A stretch of 64,000 nucleotides of DNA from Bacteroidota bacterium (GTDB taxonomy: Bacteria > Bacteroidota > Ignavibacteria > Ignavibacteriales > Melioribacteraceae), in NCBI GenBank assembly GCA_018818065.1, contig JAHISV010000007.1, positions 62,001 to 126,000 on the forward strand. Direction: 5' to 3'. Position numbers and translations under genes: made by a program. Below the pieces are notes generated by a model. It had not been told where the DNA came from. It did not search any database and was given only the letters and a program-made list of their open reading frames with translations. This document shows, piece after piece, positions 37,489-47,439 of the stretch (positions within the stretch are counted from its first letter, which is position 1; every line of letters begins with the position of its first letter).

Positions 37489-37556
37489 CCAATAATAGTT
37501 TTGGATAAAAATAACAATATTTTGCGAGCTTTTGTAGTTTAAGGAGAGAATAAAAC

Positions 37557-37583
37557 AAGCGGCTTTCAGCTGGAAAGCCGCTT
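37557..37583 (-). terminator. Terminator of the Spy-like lipoprotein gene
   Basis: AAGCGGCTTTC and GAAAGCCGCTT make an 11-bp stem around AGCTG, and GTTTTATT follows on the minus strand. Confidence 0.75.
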
Positions 37584-37592
37584 AAAATATAT

Positions 37593-38303
37593 TTATCCGG
37601 CGCAAGGACTAGGGTGATCAGCTATCCATTGATTCCATAGTTCCAGTTGTTCTTCTGTAAAAAGTGAGGTAATGTTTACAAACAATGTTTCAGCCGCAGC
37701 GCACATTTCCGCTTTAATTGTCTGAGCTGCTTCGTTAGCGTCCATCATTCCTCTTATTTCTTCGCCGAGAGCTTCGAACAAAGGTTTAGCTTCTTCTCTG
37801 GTAATAGTACCATCTTTAACCTGTTGAACTATTGCCTGTCGCTGTTCCCTGCCGTATTCCATAATATCCTCAGTGGCAGTTTTTAACTCTTCGTGAAGGG
37901 CAGTCATTTCAACTTTATGCGCTTCAAGAAAAGGTTTGATAGCTTCAAGTTGATCATCAGAAAGATTTAAGTGTCTGAAAACCTCCCCTAAATGTCTCCC
38001 TCTCTGGTGAGGTCGTGGGCGTTGACCGTTATTCATCATTGGGTTTCCTCTTCTTCCGCCTATTCCATCACCCATAAGGAATTCCGGGTTAGGTGGAAAC
38101 TGACCAAAACCAGGATCGTTATCAATATCAGGTTCAATCATACCATCTATCACATCATCGTAATCCAGAACAGCAAAGTCGGCAGAAGCAAGATCAGAAT
38201 TAGTTGATGGTGAAAGCGAGTCATCACCATTATCGCAGGCAACAAACATAAATGAAACTAATAAGAAAAGTGGTAGAGCCTTTACAAGATTTTTATAGAA
38301 CAT
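37593..38303 (-). CDS. Spy/CpxP-like periplasmic lipoprotein
   Basis: ATG 38303 follows AAAGGAGGATAC. The 236-residue product starts with a lipoprotein signal (LVSFMFVACDNGDD, Cys near residue 22), then a linker rich in Asp, Pro, Asn and Arg, and a helical domain (about 95-236) with HLNLSDDQLEAIKPFLEAH and LFTEEQLELWNQW. The last pattern resembles the LTxxQ motif of Spy and CpxP. Spy/CpxP proteins are periplasmic chaperones or stress sensors. The lipid anchor and Met/His/Arg-rich linker are unusual for the family. Confidence 0.65.
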   Translation of the reverse strand: MFYKNLVKALPLFLLVSFMFVACDNGDDSLSPSTNSDLASADFAVLDYDDVIDGMIEPDIDNDPGFGQFPPNPEFLMGDGIGGRRGNPMMNNGQRPRPHQRGRHLGEVFRHLNLSDDQLEAIKPFLEAHKVEMTALHEELKTATEDIMEYGREQRQAIVQQVKDGTITREEAKPLFEALGEEIRGMMDANEAAQTIKAEMCAAAETLFVNITSLFTEEQLELWNQWIADHPSPCAG

Positions 38304-38417
38304 GTATCCTCCTTTTAATTGGTTTACGGATTTGACACAACCAAAATAAAAAAGGTTTAATGCCCCGAAAAAAAATCTGGTGATGGTCAATACCTGATAA
38401 ATAGACTTTTGTAAAAA

Positions 38418-39770
38418 CTATAGATTGAAGACGTTTTCCATGGGAGTTGGTAGTAATGGAATTATATTCAGGTTTTCAAATCCATTTTCGGATAGATAAT
38501 TTTTATTAACGTCTAAGGCCAAATCTCTTGTATTACATTCCTTAGAGATATGCGACAGGAAAATCACATTTGGAATTTTTGAAGATTTACTCAATATGGT
38601 GTGCAACAATTCTGAGCATTCTTCGTTTGATAAATGCCCAATTTCCTTGATTCTATCCTTCAAAACATCTGATCTTCGGGAATTATCCAGCATATCAATA
38701 TCATGGTTTGATTCAACCATCAAAATATCACTCTCAAGAAAATGCTCTTCCATCCCTTCGTAAACATAACCAATATCTGTTGCCATGGATATTTGCTTCT
38801 TGCCTGCCGGTGTATCAGAAATAATTTTATAACCGAAACATCCGCCGCTTGAATCATGCGGAACACCAAAGGCAGTAATTTTAAAATTACCAATTTCAAA
38901 TGGAGCATCAGTTATCAGATGAAGCATACCGATTTTATTCAGCCTTCTTGCAGATTCAAATTTCTTTTTCAGATCATTAGCGAGGTTGATATGGCAATAC
39001 AGTGGTATCTTATCTTTGATGAACTTGTTCAGCAGGGCCTGGTTTATGTGGTCGTTATGAATATGTGTAATCAGAACGGCATCAATATCGTCAAGCTTTT
39101 TACCAATTCTGGAAAGCTGTTCATTCATGTAAAGGCGTGAAAAACCGCAATCAATCATTATCGTTTTTTCATCATCCCAAATCAGAGTGGAATTACCACC
39201 GCTGGAGGAACCTAACGACCACATCCGAATACCTGAATCTTCGTTGATATTAACTTTTTGCATGTTTTCTTCCTTTGGCTCATCCACATCCTCTAAGGCT
39301 TTCATCATAATCTGAGCGCAGGCATCCGTATCAGAAACTACATTATGGTGATCAAGCTGTATGTTAAAATGATCACAAACATTATTTAGTTTTGTGGGAT
39401 GAATATTCCATAGTTCCCTGCTTAGTTTCATGGTGCATCTAAATTCCGTTGCAGGCAGTTCAAAACCAGCTGAGTCGCAGCAAGCTTTCAATACAGATCT
39501 ATCGAAAGAAGCGTTATGCGCGGCAATGAAGTCAATATTATGGAAGTAATGTTTTATATCAGGCCATAACTCGGCAAAAGTTGGCTGGTCTTTTACATCA
39601 TTCCAGTAAATACCATGGAGGTATGAAAAGATCATTTCTTCGCGCGGGGGTCGAATTAAAAAGTGTATTCGTTTTTTAATTACATTGTTCTCAACTTTTA
39701 CAATACCAATTGCGCAGGCACTATCTCGTTTGTAGTCAGCAGTCTCAAAATCTATGGCAACAAATTTCAT
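38418..39770 (-). CDS. DnaQ-type 3'-5' exonuclease fused to a YycJ-like metallo-beta-lactamase fold nuclease
   Basis: The 450-residue protein has two nuclease modules. Residues 1-165 are a DEDDh exonuclease: VAIDFETAD, AHNASFDRSVL, HHNVVSDTDACAQIM. After a short linker, residues 185-450 are an MBL domain of the YycJ/WalJ type: SLGSSSGGNSTLIWDDEKTIMIDCG, ITHIHNDHIN, GVPHDSSGGCFGY, ATDIGYV and SHISKE. YycJ is a 5'-3' DNA exonuclease in some bacteria. It lies 80 nt after the DUF2779 gene on the same strand, so both could act on the same DNA or RNA ends. Confidence 0.82.
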   Translation of the reverse strand: MKFVAIDFETADYKRDSACAIGIVKVENNVIKKRIHFLIRPPREEMIFSYLHGIYWNDVKDQPTFAELWPDIKHYFHNIDFIAAHNASFDRSVLKACCDSAGFELPATEFRCTMKLSRELWNIHPTKLNNVCDHFNIQLDHHNVVSDTDACAQIMMKALEDVDEPKEENMQKVNINEDSGIRMWSLGSSSGGNSTLIWDDEKTIMIDCGFSRLYMNEQLSRIGKKLDDIDAVLITHIHNDHINQALLNKFIKDKIPLYCHINLANDLKKKFESARRLNKIGMLHLITDAPFEIGNFKITAFGVPHDSSGGCFGYKIISDTPAGKKQISMATDIGYVYEGMEEHFLESDILMVESNHDIDMLDNSRRSDVLKDRIKEIGHLSNEECSELLHTILSKSSKIPNVIFLSHISKECNTRDLALDVNKNYLSENGFENLNIIPLLPTPMENVFNL

Positions 39771-39850
39771 TATTCACAGGAATAGTTAATAAAAATACAA
39801 TGACAAAGATAAGCTTCAAATGTGAGATGATCCAGAAAGGAGCGAAAGAA

Positions 39851-41335
39851 TTATAAATCAATTTCCTGAATAAGTTTTTGATAAATTCTAACCATGGCAT
39901 AGGTATCCAGCTTGCTGTACTCAAGAAGATTATTCCGGATTTTTTCAATTTCAAACATATCATCCATCTCGCGCAATAATTCATAGCTTACTGACGCAGT
40001 CGCACCATCACCAATTTCCATATTTTCGTAACTTAATTCGGGCAGCAAGGCGGGTAAAACGTACTTTATGGAGTAAGAACCCTGCATTTCGGGTTTATAA
40101 TAATATTTTTTCTGGAAAGGTACCATCAGGTCAACAATTCTTTCAACAATCCTTTCTATTGCTTCAAGATGCTCAGGGAAATCACGGACTATCTCATTCA
40201 ACCGGCCTATTTCAAAGGACTTATTGTAGACAACAATACTCCCATGATCACCTAGATCATGGAGCAGATGTTCTATAAAGGGCTTTCTTGGTTCCTCATT
40301 AGGGTCTGCGAGGAACTCATAATGTTTCAATTCCGCATCCGGTTCTGTAAGAATATGAACAGAATATTGAAATGGAATCTGCTGATATGGTTTTGAATTG
40401 TCATATAATGGAATGGCCGGCTGGAAGGATTCGAAGTCCATAAAATATAAGGGATACTCAAAATCCTCCAGGAACTCTTTAATCGCCTCTTTATTTATCA
40501 AGCTCTCGCCGGACTTAAATGCATCCACTTGAATTTTATAGTTTTTGCTTAGTGGATAGTCATTCGGGATGTCATCCAGCTTTATGATCCCATCCCGGTA
40601 TAGTTCCATCTTCTTTTTAAAATGCATATTAGAAATATCAAAAACCGAGTTCTCAGGAATTTTCTTCCAACAATAATTAAAGAACGAGCATCTGTATGGA
40701 TTTGTACAATATTCGCCTATTTCGATATCCGGCATTTCAGGACGGTTAAGCACTCCTTTAAATTTCCTGACGTTTTGCTGAACAACCGGTAAAAGTGATT
40801 GTATATCTGCAAGCACCGATTCAACAGTAAAAAATTCATCAAGATTCACTTCACCCTGACGCACATACTCATTATTTATATACACAATAGAAATATCCTC
40901 AATTTCATACCCAGCGCCTCTAAGGACATAGTACTGAACTGCAGCATCCCACAGGTATGTTTCAGAAATGCCGGTTGAACTCTTAACTTCAAATATTTGC
41001 CATTTGCCCTCATGAAGCGATATAATATCGCAATAGACCATAACTTCATCGTAGATGAAAGCAGCCTCGTAAAGTATGCTGGCACCATTCTTTATAAATT
41101 GATCCGTTTGTTCCACTGCTTTGCTGGTTTGCCTTACATCCCTGGGGCTTGTATCAATTCCTTCAGGGAATAGTTTCTGGGCAAGAATACCGATGTTGGT
41201 TCCACGGCTAAACACTGCTTTTTGTATCTCAGAAAGTGTATCCATAAGCTCATAGTGATGCTTATAAAGATAGAGATGCTTTTCGCACTGCAGACCTTTT
41301 ATGAAGGATGATTTACTTAATTGGTGAAATGCCAT
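39851..41335 (-). CDS. DUF2779 protein: Cas4-like Fe-S nuclease plus DnaQ-like domain
   Basis: The 494-residue protein starts at ATG 41335; a TTG at 41341 with a better-spaced AAGG is possible. The N-terminal half (about 5-240) resembles a Cas4/PD-(D/E)XK nuclease: Cys in GLQCEKHLYL, catalytic CDIISLHEGKWQIFEVKSS, and Cys cluster YCTNPYRCSFFNYC, suggesting a [4Fe-4S] cluster. The C-terminal half, DUF2779, has LYFMDFESFQPAIPLY, VVYNKSFEIGRLNEI and a final LEYSKLDTYAMVRIY, matching a DnaQ-like nuclease. The function is unknown. Confidence 0.75.
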   Translation of the reverse strand: MAFHQLSKSSFIKGLQCEKHLYLYKHHYELMDTLSEIQKAVFSRGTNIGILAQKLFPEGIDTSPRDVRQTSKAVEQTDQFIKNGASILYEAAFIYDEVMVYCDIISLHEGKWQIFEVKSSTGISETYLWDAAVQYYVLRGAGYEIEDISIVYINNEYVRQGEVNLDEFFTVESVLADIQSLLPVVQQNVRKFKGVLNRPEMPDIEIGEYCTNPYRCSFFNYCWKKIPENSVFDISNMHFKKKMELYRDGIIKLDDIPNDYPLSKNYKIQVDAFKSGESLINKEAIKEFLEDFEYPLYFMDFESFQPAIPLYDNSKPYQQIPFQYSVHILTEPDAELKHYEFLADPNEEPRKPFIEHLLHDLGDHGSIVVYNKSFEIGRLNEIVRDFPEHLEAIERIVERIVDLMVPFQKKYYYKPEMQGSYSIKYVLPALLPELSYENMEIGDGATASVSYELLREMDDMFEIEKIRNNLLEYSKLDTYAMVRIYQKLIQEIDL

Positions 41336-41583
41336 TTTCAATTAGCCTTTTTATGTCAGCTTTAACACAATGTATAAATATTTTCTTTTAAAGAAAATCA
41401 TATTTTGAAATAATGGATAAAATCATTTGGATTAAAAATAATACATAGCGAAGCTGAAGAAACCGAAATCATTTTAAGAAGCAGTAATTCCAGATTAAAA
41501 TTAACTCATCTGATTTCAATACATAGGTTAAATCTTTGTCGGAAAAAGTAAATTCAACTACTTGTGAAAGTTCGTAAAAATAA

Positions 41584-41604
41584 CAAAGCCCCTTTCGGGG
41601 CTTG
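41584..41604 (-). terminator. Terminator of the C1 peptidase gene
   Basis: AAGCCCC and GGGGCTT form a short GC-rich stem around a GAAA-type loop on the minus strand, 5 nt after the peptidase stop. The T tract is poor (TTGTTATTTTT). Confidence 0.65.
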
Positions 41605-41608
41605 TCTT

Positions 41609-42820
41609 TTACTTACTCAAAAATTCTTCAGCTACATCTTTATGTACCATAATGTCCATCATTTTCAATTTCACATAATCTTCATGGAAGAAATAGTAGC
41701 CTTTATGTTTTCCGTTTCTGGCACTAGACCCTGAATCCTTTATCAGATACCAATCCACGCCATCAATTTCTTTATATCCAACCAAATGCACGCCATGGTC
41801 ATCGGTAGTGGTTTCATTACTAAACCTGAATTGTTTTGCATAATCGTCAATATACTGAGAAGGTATATCGTACGATGGAATAACACAAACATCCATATCG
41901 CCGACTTTGCCTGATTCAGATACATCACCACCAATACTAATAGTATATCCCTTACGAACAGCATTTTTGATAATCTTCATAAAATTAGCTAAAGGAACAT
42001 TGTGATAATCTTTACTATGCCACCAATTATCAGGGACCTCATACTCCACCTGTTCCCAAAGAGGCTGTTGTAAATAATTAACAACATCAACATAGTCATC
42101 GAGTTTCAGGTTAACAACTTTATCAAGGTAGGTTTTAGGAGTGTAAGTAACACCATCCACTATAAATTCCGATGGGGGTGTTCCCATGTATTTGTTCATC
42201 ATGCAGGTAATGGTACCGAGCACGGATTTCATATTCCAGGCACCAGTTGCCTTTACTGTACCCAAGTAGAGTTCCATTTCAGCAAACATTGCTCTATGAT
42301 CAGGGAATGGTTGATCAGGCAGCACCCCGCTATAGGCTTCTTCAGGAACAACTCCATATTTATTCCAAATTCTGGTTACAGCATTTGCCTCAGAACCTTC
42401 AGCAAAATAAGATTCGCCTCGCGTGTTTACATACTCTTCTGTTTTTTCAAGAAATTCCCAATAGGCAGTCCACAGTGAAGAAAGTTTTATTTTCTTGCCA
42501 TGAATTCTGAATATTTCGGATTCGAAAAAGGATGTTGTGGAATATGACCAGCAGGTATTTGTTGCACCTTGCGAAACAGGTTCATTATGCCAGCCACTTT
42601 TGAATTCATCAACAGAACCGGGAATTTTAAAATTGCTTAAATCGATTTCAAAAATTTTCTTTTCTGCTTTTTTCTTCTCATTGAAGGAATCAAGCGAGGA
42701 TTCTATATTATCCCAAAATGCATTTCCACCTTCTTTAATTATACCTATATCTTTTTTTTGAGCCAAAATGGAAGATGATAAAATTAGTATTACAAGAATT
42801 GCGCTGAATAATTGTTTCAT
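41609..42820 (-). CDS. Secreted C1-family cysteine peptidase (bleomycin hydrolase/PepC-like)
   Basis: The 403-residue protein has a signal peptide (MKQLFSAILVILILSSSILAQ) and the papain-fold active site: oxyanion Gln and nucleophile Cys in QGATNTCWSYSTTSF (near residue 90), His in DDHGVHLVGYKEIDG and Asp/Asn region DWYLIKDSG. The second half resembles C1B bleomycin hydrolase, but it is extracytoplasmic, unlike the usual PepC. No propeptide is obvious. It probably digests peptides outside the cytoplasm. Confidence 0.85.
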   Translation of the reverse strand: MKQLFSAILVILILSSSILAQKKDIGIIKEGGNAFWDNIESSLDSFNEKKKAEKKIFEIDLSNFKIPGSVDEFKSGWHNEPVSQGATNTCWSYSTTSFFESEIFRIHGKKIKLSSLWTAYWEFLEKTEEYVNTRGESYFAEGSEANAVTRIWNKYGVVPEEAYSGVLPDQPFPDHRAMFAEMELYLGTVKATGAWNMKSVLGTITCMMNKYMGTPPSEFIVDGVTYTPKTYLDKVVNLKLDDYVDVVNYLQQPLWEQVEYEVPDNWWHSKDYHNVPLANFMKIIKNAVRKGYTISIGGDVSESGKVGDMDVCVIPSYDIPSQYIDDYAKQFRFSNETTTDDHGVHLVGYKEIDGVDWYLIKDSGSSARNGKHKGYYFFHEDYVKLKMMDIMVHKDVAEEFLSK

Positions 42821-43000
42821 GATTACCCCGATTATTACCAGATGTCAATTGTCGAAGGCTAAAAATGCACAATATTTTAAGTAAAGTAAATATCAGTTTA
42901 ATTATGCTTTTGAGAGCCCGATAATAGATCTTTGTTTTTGGATACGGTTTTATGGGAGGAAAGAAGCTCTAACAAGTATTAACCTTTTTAAAATAATTAA

Positions 43001-43387
43001 TCAGTTAAAAGTACCGATTATATCCTGATTGGAAAGATCAGTAGGAAGACTATTAATAAGTTTTTCATCAATAAAAATACCCTCAAAATCCTGAGGGATT
43101 AATTTATTTAGAAAAATTGCAATTTCGTCCATTTTAAAAGGTGTATTGTAAAAAACTGATGGGAAACAGGGTGTAAGAGGGTTATTAAATATTTGTGTTG
43201 TCATTTTTTTATAATCATTTTGGGTAATAAGTGCATTCGAGATCACCATCCCCGGAGCAACATATTTTGTAACGTTTAGCGCTTCAAATATATTGTCCGC
43301 ATATAAAGCTCTATGTTTAAGATTTATTGCATATCGTTGAAAGTGTAACGAATTTCGTTTATCATATATAATCAGTACTGGTTTCAT
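43001..43387 (-). CDS. Small receiver-like protein lacking phospho-Asp features (weak)
   Basis: ATG 43387 has AAGGAAGGA directly upstream. The 128-residue product begins MKPVLIIYDKRNS, the first strand and acidic turn of a receiver domain, and has a strand-helix pattern, but the phospho-acceptor Asp and the Lys of receivers are not clear (VISNALITQNDYKKMT at the expected place). It may be a pseudo-receiver. It follows the STAS-like gene on the same strand, at the end of the multi-PAS kinase cluster. Confidence 0.5.
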   Translation of the reverse strand: MKPVLIIYDKRNSLHFQRYAINLKHRALYADNIFEALNVTKYVAPGMVISNALITQNDYKKMTTQIFNNPLTPCFPSVFYNTPFKMDEIAIFLNKLIPQDFEGIFIDEKLINSLPTDLSNQDIIGTFN

Positions 43388-43445
43388 TCCTTCCTTATAT
43401 TCATGCAAATAATAATTAACCTATTCTATAGTTATTTTTGAAGAA

Positions 43446-43811
43446 TTAATTTCCCAAAATTTCTTCTGCTTCAGTTAATGTCATCACAGTTTCAAAATTA
43501 CCAATCCCGGCGTATTTGTCAAGAAAATTCATCTCCGAGTTCACAACAAATTTACTTCTATCAATAATTCTGACGGCTTTCCCTACTCCGTGTTCCTTAA
43601 TAGTTTTAAGTAAAGAACTTACATTGATATCAACAGACATTGAAATTGGCGTGTAGGTGGATAAGTTGCTAATGACATCAAAACCAGGTCTTAGGTTTTC
43701 CAATTCCTTAATTACTTTATCTAACATATTAAGACTTTCTCTATGGTCAACATTTCCTGAAAGTATTAGATATAGCCTGTTTTTATTATTGTCAGCTAAA
43801 ATCCTGTGCAT
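43446..43811 (-). CDS. Small alpha/beta protein, possibly STAS/SpoIIAA-like
   Basis: ATG 43811 is preceded by GGAGGAAAAT. The 121 residues begin MHRILADNNKNRLYLILSGNVDHRESLNML, suggesting a strand-strand-helix order like that of SpoIIAA-type domains, then ENLRPGFDVISNLSTYTPIS. No STAS phospho-Ser motif is certain. It lies between the NarL-type regulator and the receiver-like gene. Confidence 0.5.
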   Translation of the reverse strand: MHRILADNNKNRLYLILSGNVDHRESLNMLDKVIKELENLRPGFDVISNLSTYTPISMSVDINVSSLLKTIKEHGVGKAVRIIDRSKFVVNSEMNFLDKYAGIGNFETVMTLTEAEEILGN

Positions 43812-43943
43812 ATTTTCCTCCACTACTTGTGAAGAATAAGTTTCTCATACAATAAGAGATTATTTGCTCTGTAATGCAATGACCATTAGTGGCGATTCGG
43901 CCAGCCATAATTAGCTGGGGTGGCTGTGTGATACAACAATAGC

Positions 43944-44603
43944 TTAATCAGAAGTTATTATTCCCTCAGCAATTGCATACCTTACTAAGGCAGTAGTATT
44001 CTTAATTCCAAATTTTTGGATCATGTTCTTTCTGTGATTTTCAATTGTATAATGGCTTAAAAAAAGTTTATCACCTATTTCATTACTTGTAAAACCTTCG
44101 GCAATCAGTTTTAATATCTCTTTTTCTCTTTCGGTAAGAAACACTCTTTTGTCTTCTTTTGAATTATCGAGTCCATCTCCGGATAAGTATTTCTTCAGCA
44201 AGGTTTTTGAGACTTTTTCGCCAAAATATTCTTCACCTTCCGATATTTTATGAACAGCTTTAAGAAACTCCTCAATGTCTGCAAGCTTAAAAAGGTATCC
44301 ATTAATACCAATCTTAAAGGCATCCCGAATATAGCTTTCATTCTGGTGCATCGTAATCATCAAGATTTTAACATCCGGGTCTTCTTTTCTTATCTCTCTA
44401 ATTGAGTTAATACCATTCATCTTGGGCATGTTGACATCAACAATTAAGATATCCGGTCTCAGCGATCTGTTTAACTCAATTAGCTCTGCTCCATCACTAG
44501 CCTCTCCCACAACCACAATGTTTTTATCTGTCTCCAGTGCATATTTTAGTCCGCCTCTAACTGTGGCGTGATCATCTGCAATGGCAATCCTAATTTGAGT
44601 CAT
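43944..44603 (-). CDS. NarL/FixJ-family response regulator
   Basis: The start is ATG 44603, with GGAGAAATTG upstream; its ATG lies inside the end of the kinase gene. The 219-residue product has a receiver domain (ADDHATV, phospho-Asp in DILIVDVNMPKMNG, Thr/Lys region MITMHQ and NGYLFKLADIEE) and a LuxR-type helix-turn-helix (ERLTEREKEILKLIAEGFTSNEIGDKLFLSHYTIENHRKNM). Overlap with the HisKA_3 kinase gene indicates a cognate pair. Confidence 0.92.
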   Translation of the reverse strand: MTQIRIAIADDHATVRGGLKYALETDKNIVVVGEASDGAELIELNRSLRPDILIVDVNMPKMNGINSIREIRKEDPDVKILMITMHQNESYIRDAFKIGINGYLFKLADIEEFLKAVHKISEGEEYFGEKVSKTLLKKYLSGDGLDNSKEDKRVFLTEREKEILKLIAEGFTSNEIGDKLFLSHYTIENHRKNMIQKFGIKNTTALVRYAIAEGIITSD

Positions 44604-47214
44604 CAATTTCTCCATATTTTAATATAGGTATTTCAATAGAAATTTCCGTTCCTTTTTTCAAGTCCGATTCAATATATACTTTTCCACCAAATTGTTCTGC
44701 TCTTTCCATCATACTCATTAGCCCAAATCCTGCCTTGTTTAAATTTTCCTTCTTTGTAAAATCAGAATCAAATCCCTCTCCATTGTCTTCTATCATTACA
44801 TTGATGGTTTTACCCCGGTTAAATAACTGAACCGAGGCTCGTGTAGCTTTGCTATGTTTAGCTACATTGTTTACCGCTTCCTGGATGATTCTGTACAAGT
44901 TAAGTTCCAGATTATTTTCCAATCTACCGTTAAAACCATAAGCACTAAATAAGAGTGAAATTCCAGTCAATTCTTCTAACTCCTGACACATAATTTCAAC
45001 AGATCTGATTAATCCATAATTATCAAATATGTCAGGGCGTAACGCATTGATTAGATTTTCCACTTCGGAACCCACATTATAAAGTACTGTTTTTGCCTCC
45101 TGCAATTTTGAATTTTTCACATTATTTTCTTTTTCATAAATCTCAATTCCCATTTTTGCAAGAGTTAGCATTTGCCCTATACCATCATGTATTTCCTTCG
45201 AAAGCCTTTTACGTTCCTGCTCCAATGTTTCCATTATAGTGGCTGTTATTAATCTTTGCTTCTCATATCTTTCGGAAATTTCGATAGCCCTTTTAGCTTC
45301 TGAAACATCCTCCACCATATTTACTACACGGCTAACAGAGTTATCAAGATTTTGAATTGAGTAAAATGTGTGTTTTAACCAAAGTTTATTAACCTTGCCT
45401 GCCGTACCCTTTCTATTTTCATTATAAAATATTGGTTGAAGTTGTAAATCAGATGGCTCAAGAAATAACTTTTTTATACTTTCGATTATACTATCATTGT
45501 AAAAAGGATCTTTATAAACATTATACTTATAGCTAAATCCTTGAACCTGCCAAATATCTTTCCATGCTTCATTTACTTCAATTACTTTTCCATCCCTGTT
45601 AAAAATGCACATACCAATAGGAGACTGATCATACATTGCGCGCAGCTCTGAAGTTCTTTCTCTGACTTTAGTTTCCAGTTCAGCGTGAGCTCTCTCACGA
45701 GCCGCTTCAATTTGCTTCCTTTCTGAAATATCTCTATACCAAAAGGAAATCAGTCTAAGTTTACCACGCGAATCACGTATAGGTGAGACAGTTAAACTAA
45801 CAGGAATATAATTGCCCTTTTTGGAACTTCTTATCGTCTCATAATCGGATACTCCCAATCCTTTCATACATAGCTCTTTCCATTCATCAAACTTCCCCTC
45901 ATCAATTCCACTATGTCCTGGGAACTTCTGACCATATAATTCCTGAGGCGAATAACCGAAAAGGTTACTAAAAGCTGGATTCAAAGCAACACATTTATCA
46001 TCAAGGTCAGTTATAAAAATGGGATCTGTATTACCATGAAATAATGCCCTTGCCTGTTCCTCACTTTCAATTAGTGCAGTTTCTGCTTTTTTCTTTCCTG
46101 TTATGTCAATTTCATAACCACGTATCTTAACCAAGTCACCATGATCGTCAAAAACACCTATCATATTTGAGAGTACCCAAATTTTTCTACTATCAAAAGT
46201 CATCATCTGAACTTCAGTATTAATTAACTGTCCCTCCTCCCTAATAACAGCCATCTGGGCAACACGATCCTGTTTTTCAGGAAATAATTTATGGAGATCA
46301 TAATTTAGAGCAAACTTCTTATCAGGAAATCCATATAAAGCAAGAAATTGATTATTGCAATCTATTAATTGTCCTTCAGGCGAGGAGATGAAGTCAGAGG
46401 ATAATCCTTCCTCGAACATTTCCCTATAATATTCTTCATTCCTGATAAGTATTTCCTGAGCTTCCGAATCACTTGTTACATCACTCGCGACAAACTGAAA
46501 CTCAACTGTAGAATGGGCGATTTGAAGAAGTCTTCGCAAAGTAACTTTCAGGTATCTTGTGCCAGCTACCAATTTTAGCTTAATTTCAAAATTTGAAACA
46601 GGTTTCTGATCTGATAATAATTTTATTCTTTTTTGGAAATGAATTTTATTCTCTTTAGCCAACATTGCAAAGAAATTATGACTAGTCTTAACCCCATTTT
46701 TCACAGAGAAAAATTCCAAAAAAGATTGATTACAAAAAATTATATTCCCATCCTCATCCATCCTCATTATCATTTCTGTCTGGTCTTCAACAACATTTCT
46801 GTATCGGGTTTCGCTATCCTTTAACTGTCTCTCAATATTATATTTATAAAGAGCCATTTCTATGGCAATCTGAAGTTCTTTTAGGTCGAAAGGTTTAAAT
46901 AGATAGGCAAAGGGTTCAATAATCTTTGCACGTGACCAGGTAGCCTCATCCTTAGAGGCGGTTAAAAATATTAGCGGAGTATCAAAATCCCGTCGAATTT
47001 TTTGAGCTGTGTCAATACCATCAATCTCACCACGAATATTGATATCCATGAGAATTAAGTCAATATCCATCTCTTTTACTACTCGTATTGCATCATTACC
47101 GCTCGTAACAATAACCGAACTAGGGAATCCAATTGTCTTTAATCGCACTTGCAAACTTTCGGCTGCAAAAAGATCATCTTCAACAATAAGAATTTTTTTA
47201 CTATTCAATATCAC
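44590..47214 (-). CDS. Receiver-multi-PAS sensor histidine kinase (HisKA_3)
   Basis: This 874-residue cytoplasmic protein has no membrane helix. Domain order: receiver (LIVEDDLFAAESL, phospho-Asp in LILMDINIRGEIDG), four PAS domains (from about 135, 260, 380 and 520, with typical DITERK/DISERK ends), a HisKA_3 helix with LEQERKRLSKEIHDGIGQML (near 650), and a NarX-type ATPase (IIQEAVNNVAKHSKA, IEDNGEGFD, GLMSMMERAE). It is the partner of the NarL-type regulator it overlaps. The N-terminal receiver suggests it is itself the target of another kinase. Confidence 0.9.
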   Translation of the reverse strand: MILNSKKILIVEDDLFAAESLQVRLKTIGFPSSVIVTSGNDAIRVVKEMDIDLILMDINIRGEIDGIDTAQKIRRDFDTPLIFLTASKDEATWSRAKIIEPFAYLFKPFDLKELQIAIEMALYKYNIERQLKDSETRYRNVVEDQTEMIMRMDEDGNIIFCNQSFLEFFSVKNGVKTSHNFFAMLAKENKIHFQKRIKLLSDQKPVSNFEIKLKLVAGTRYLKVTLRRLLQIAHSTVEFQFVASDVTSDSEAQEILIRNEEYYREMFEEGLSSDFISSPEGQLIDCNNQFLALYGFPDKKFALNYDLHKLFPEKQDRVAQMAVIREEGQLINTEVQMMTFDSRKIWVLSNMIGVFDDHGDLVKIRGYEIDITGKKKAETALIESEEQARALFHGNTDPIFITDLDDKCVALNPAFSNLFGYSPQELYGQKFPGHSGIDEGKFDEWKELCMKGLGVSDYETIRSSKKGNYIPVSLTVSPIRDSRGKLRLISFWYRDISERKQIEAARERAHAELETKVRERTSELRAMYDQSPIGMCIFNRDGKVIEVNEAWKDIWQVQGFSYKYNVYKDPFYNDSIIESIKKLFLEPSDLQLQPIFYNENRKGTAGKVNKLWLKHTFYSIQNLDNSVSRVVNMVEDVSEAKRAIEISERYEKQRLITATIMETLEQERKRLSKEIHDGIGQMLTLAKMGIEIYEKENNVKNSKLQEAKTVLYNVGSEVENLINALRPDIFDNYGLIRSVEIMCQELEELTGISLLFSAYGFNGRLENNLELNLYRIIQEAVNNVAKHSKATRASVQLFNRGKTINVMIEDNGEGFDSDFTKKENLNKAGFGLMSMMERAEQFGGKVYIESDLKKGTEISIEIPILKYGEIDDSN

Positions 47215-47439
47215 CTCATGGTGTCAGGTCAGTCAAATAATTATTTTTATTTCGAACACTAATGGAATGTAGCTTATTATGAATTTATTATCAATATAAT
47301 TGAGCATAAGGAATCTGGCAACAAAGATTAAATGCTGTAATAATTGACTATTCCTAGCAATTACTGTACTTAGGAAACAAAATAAGATTTCGCTATTTTG
47401 ATTTCATAAAAACGTAAATTTTCGAAATGGAATAACTTA

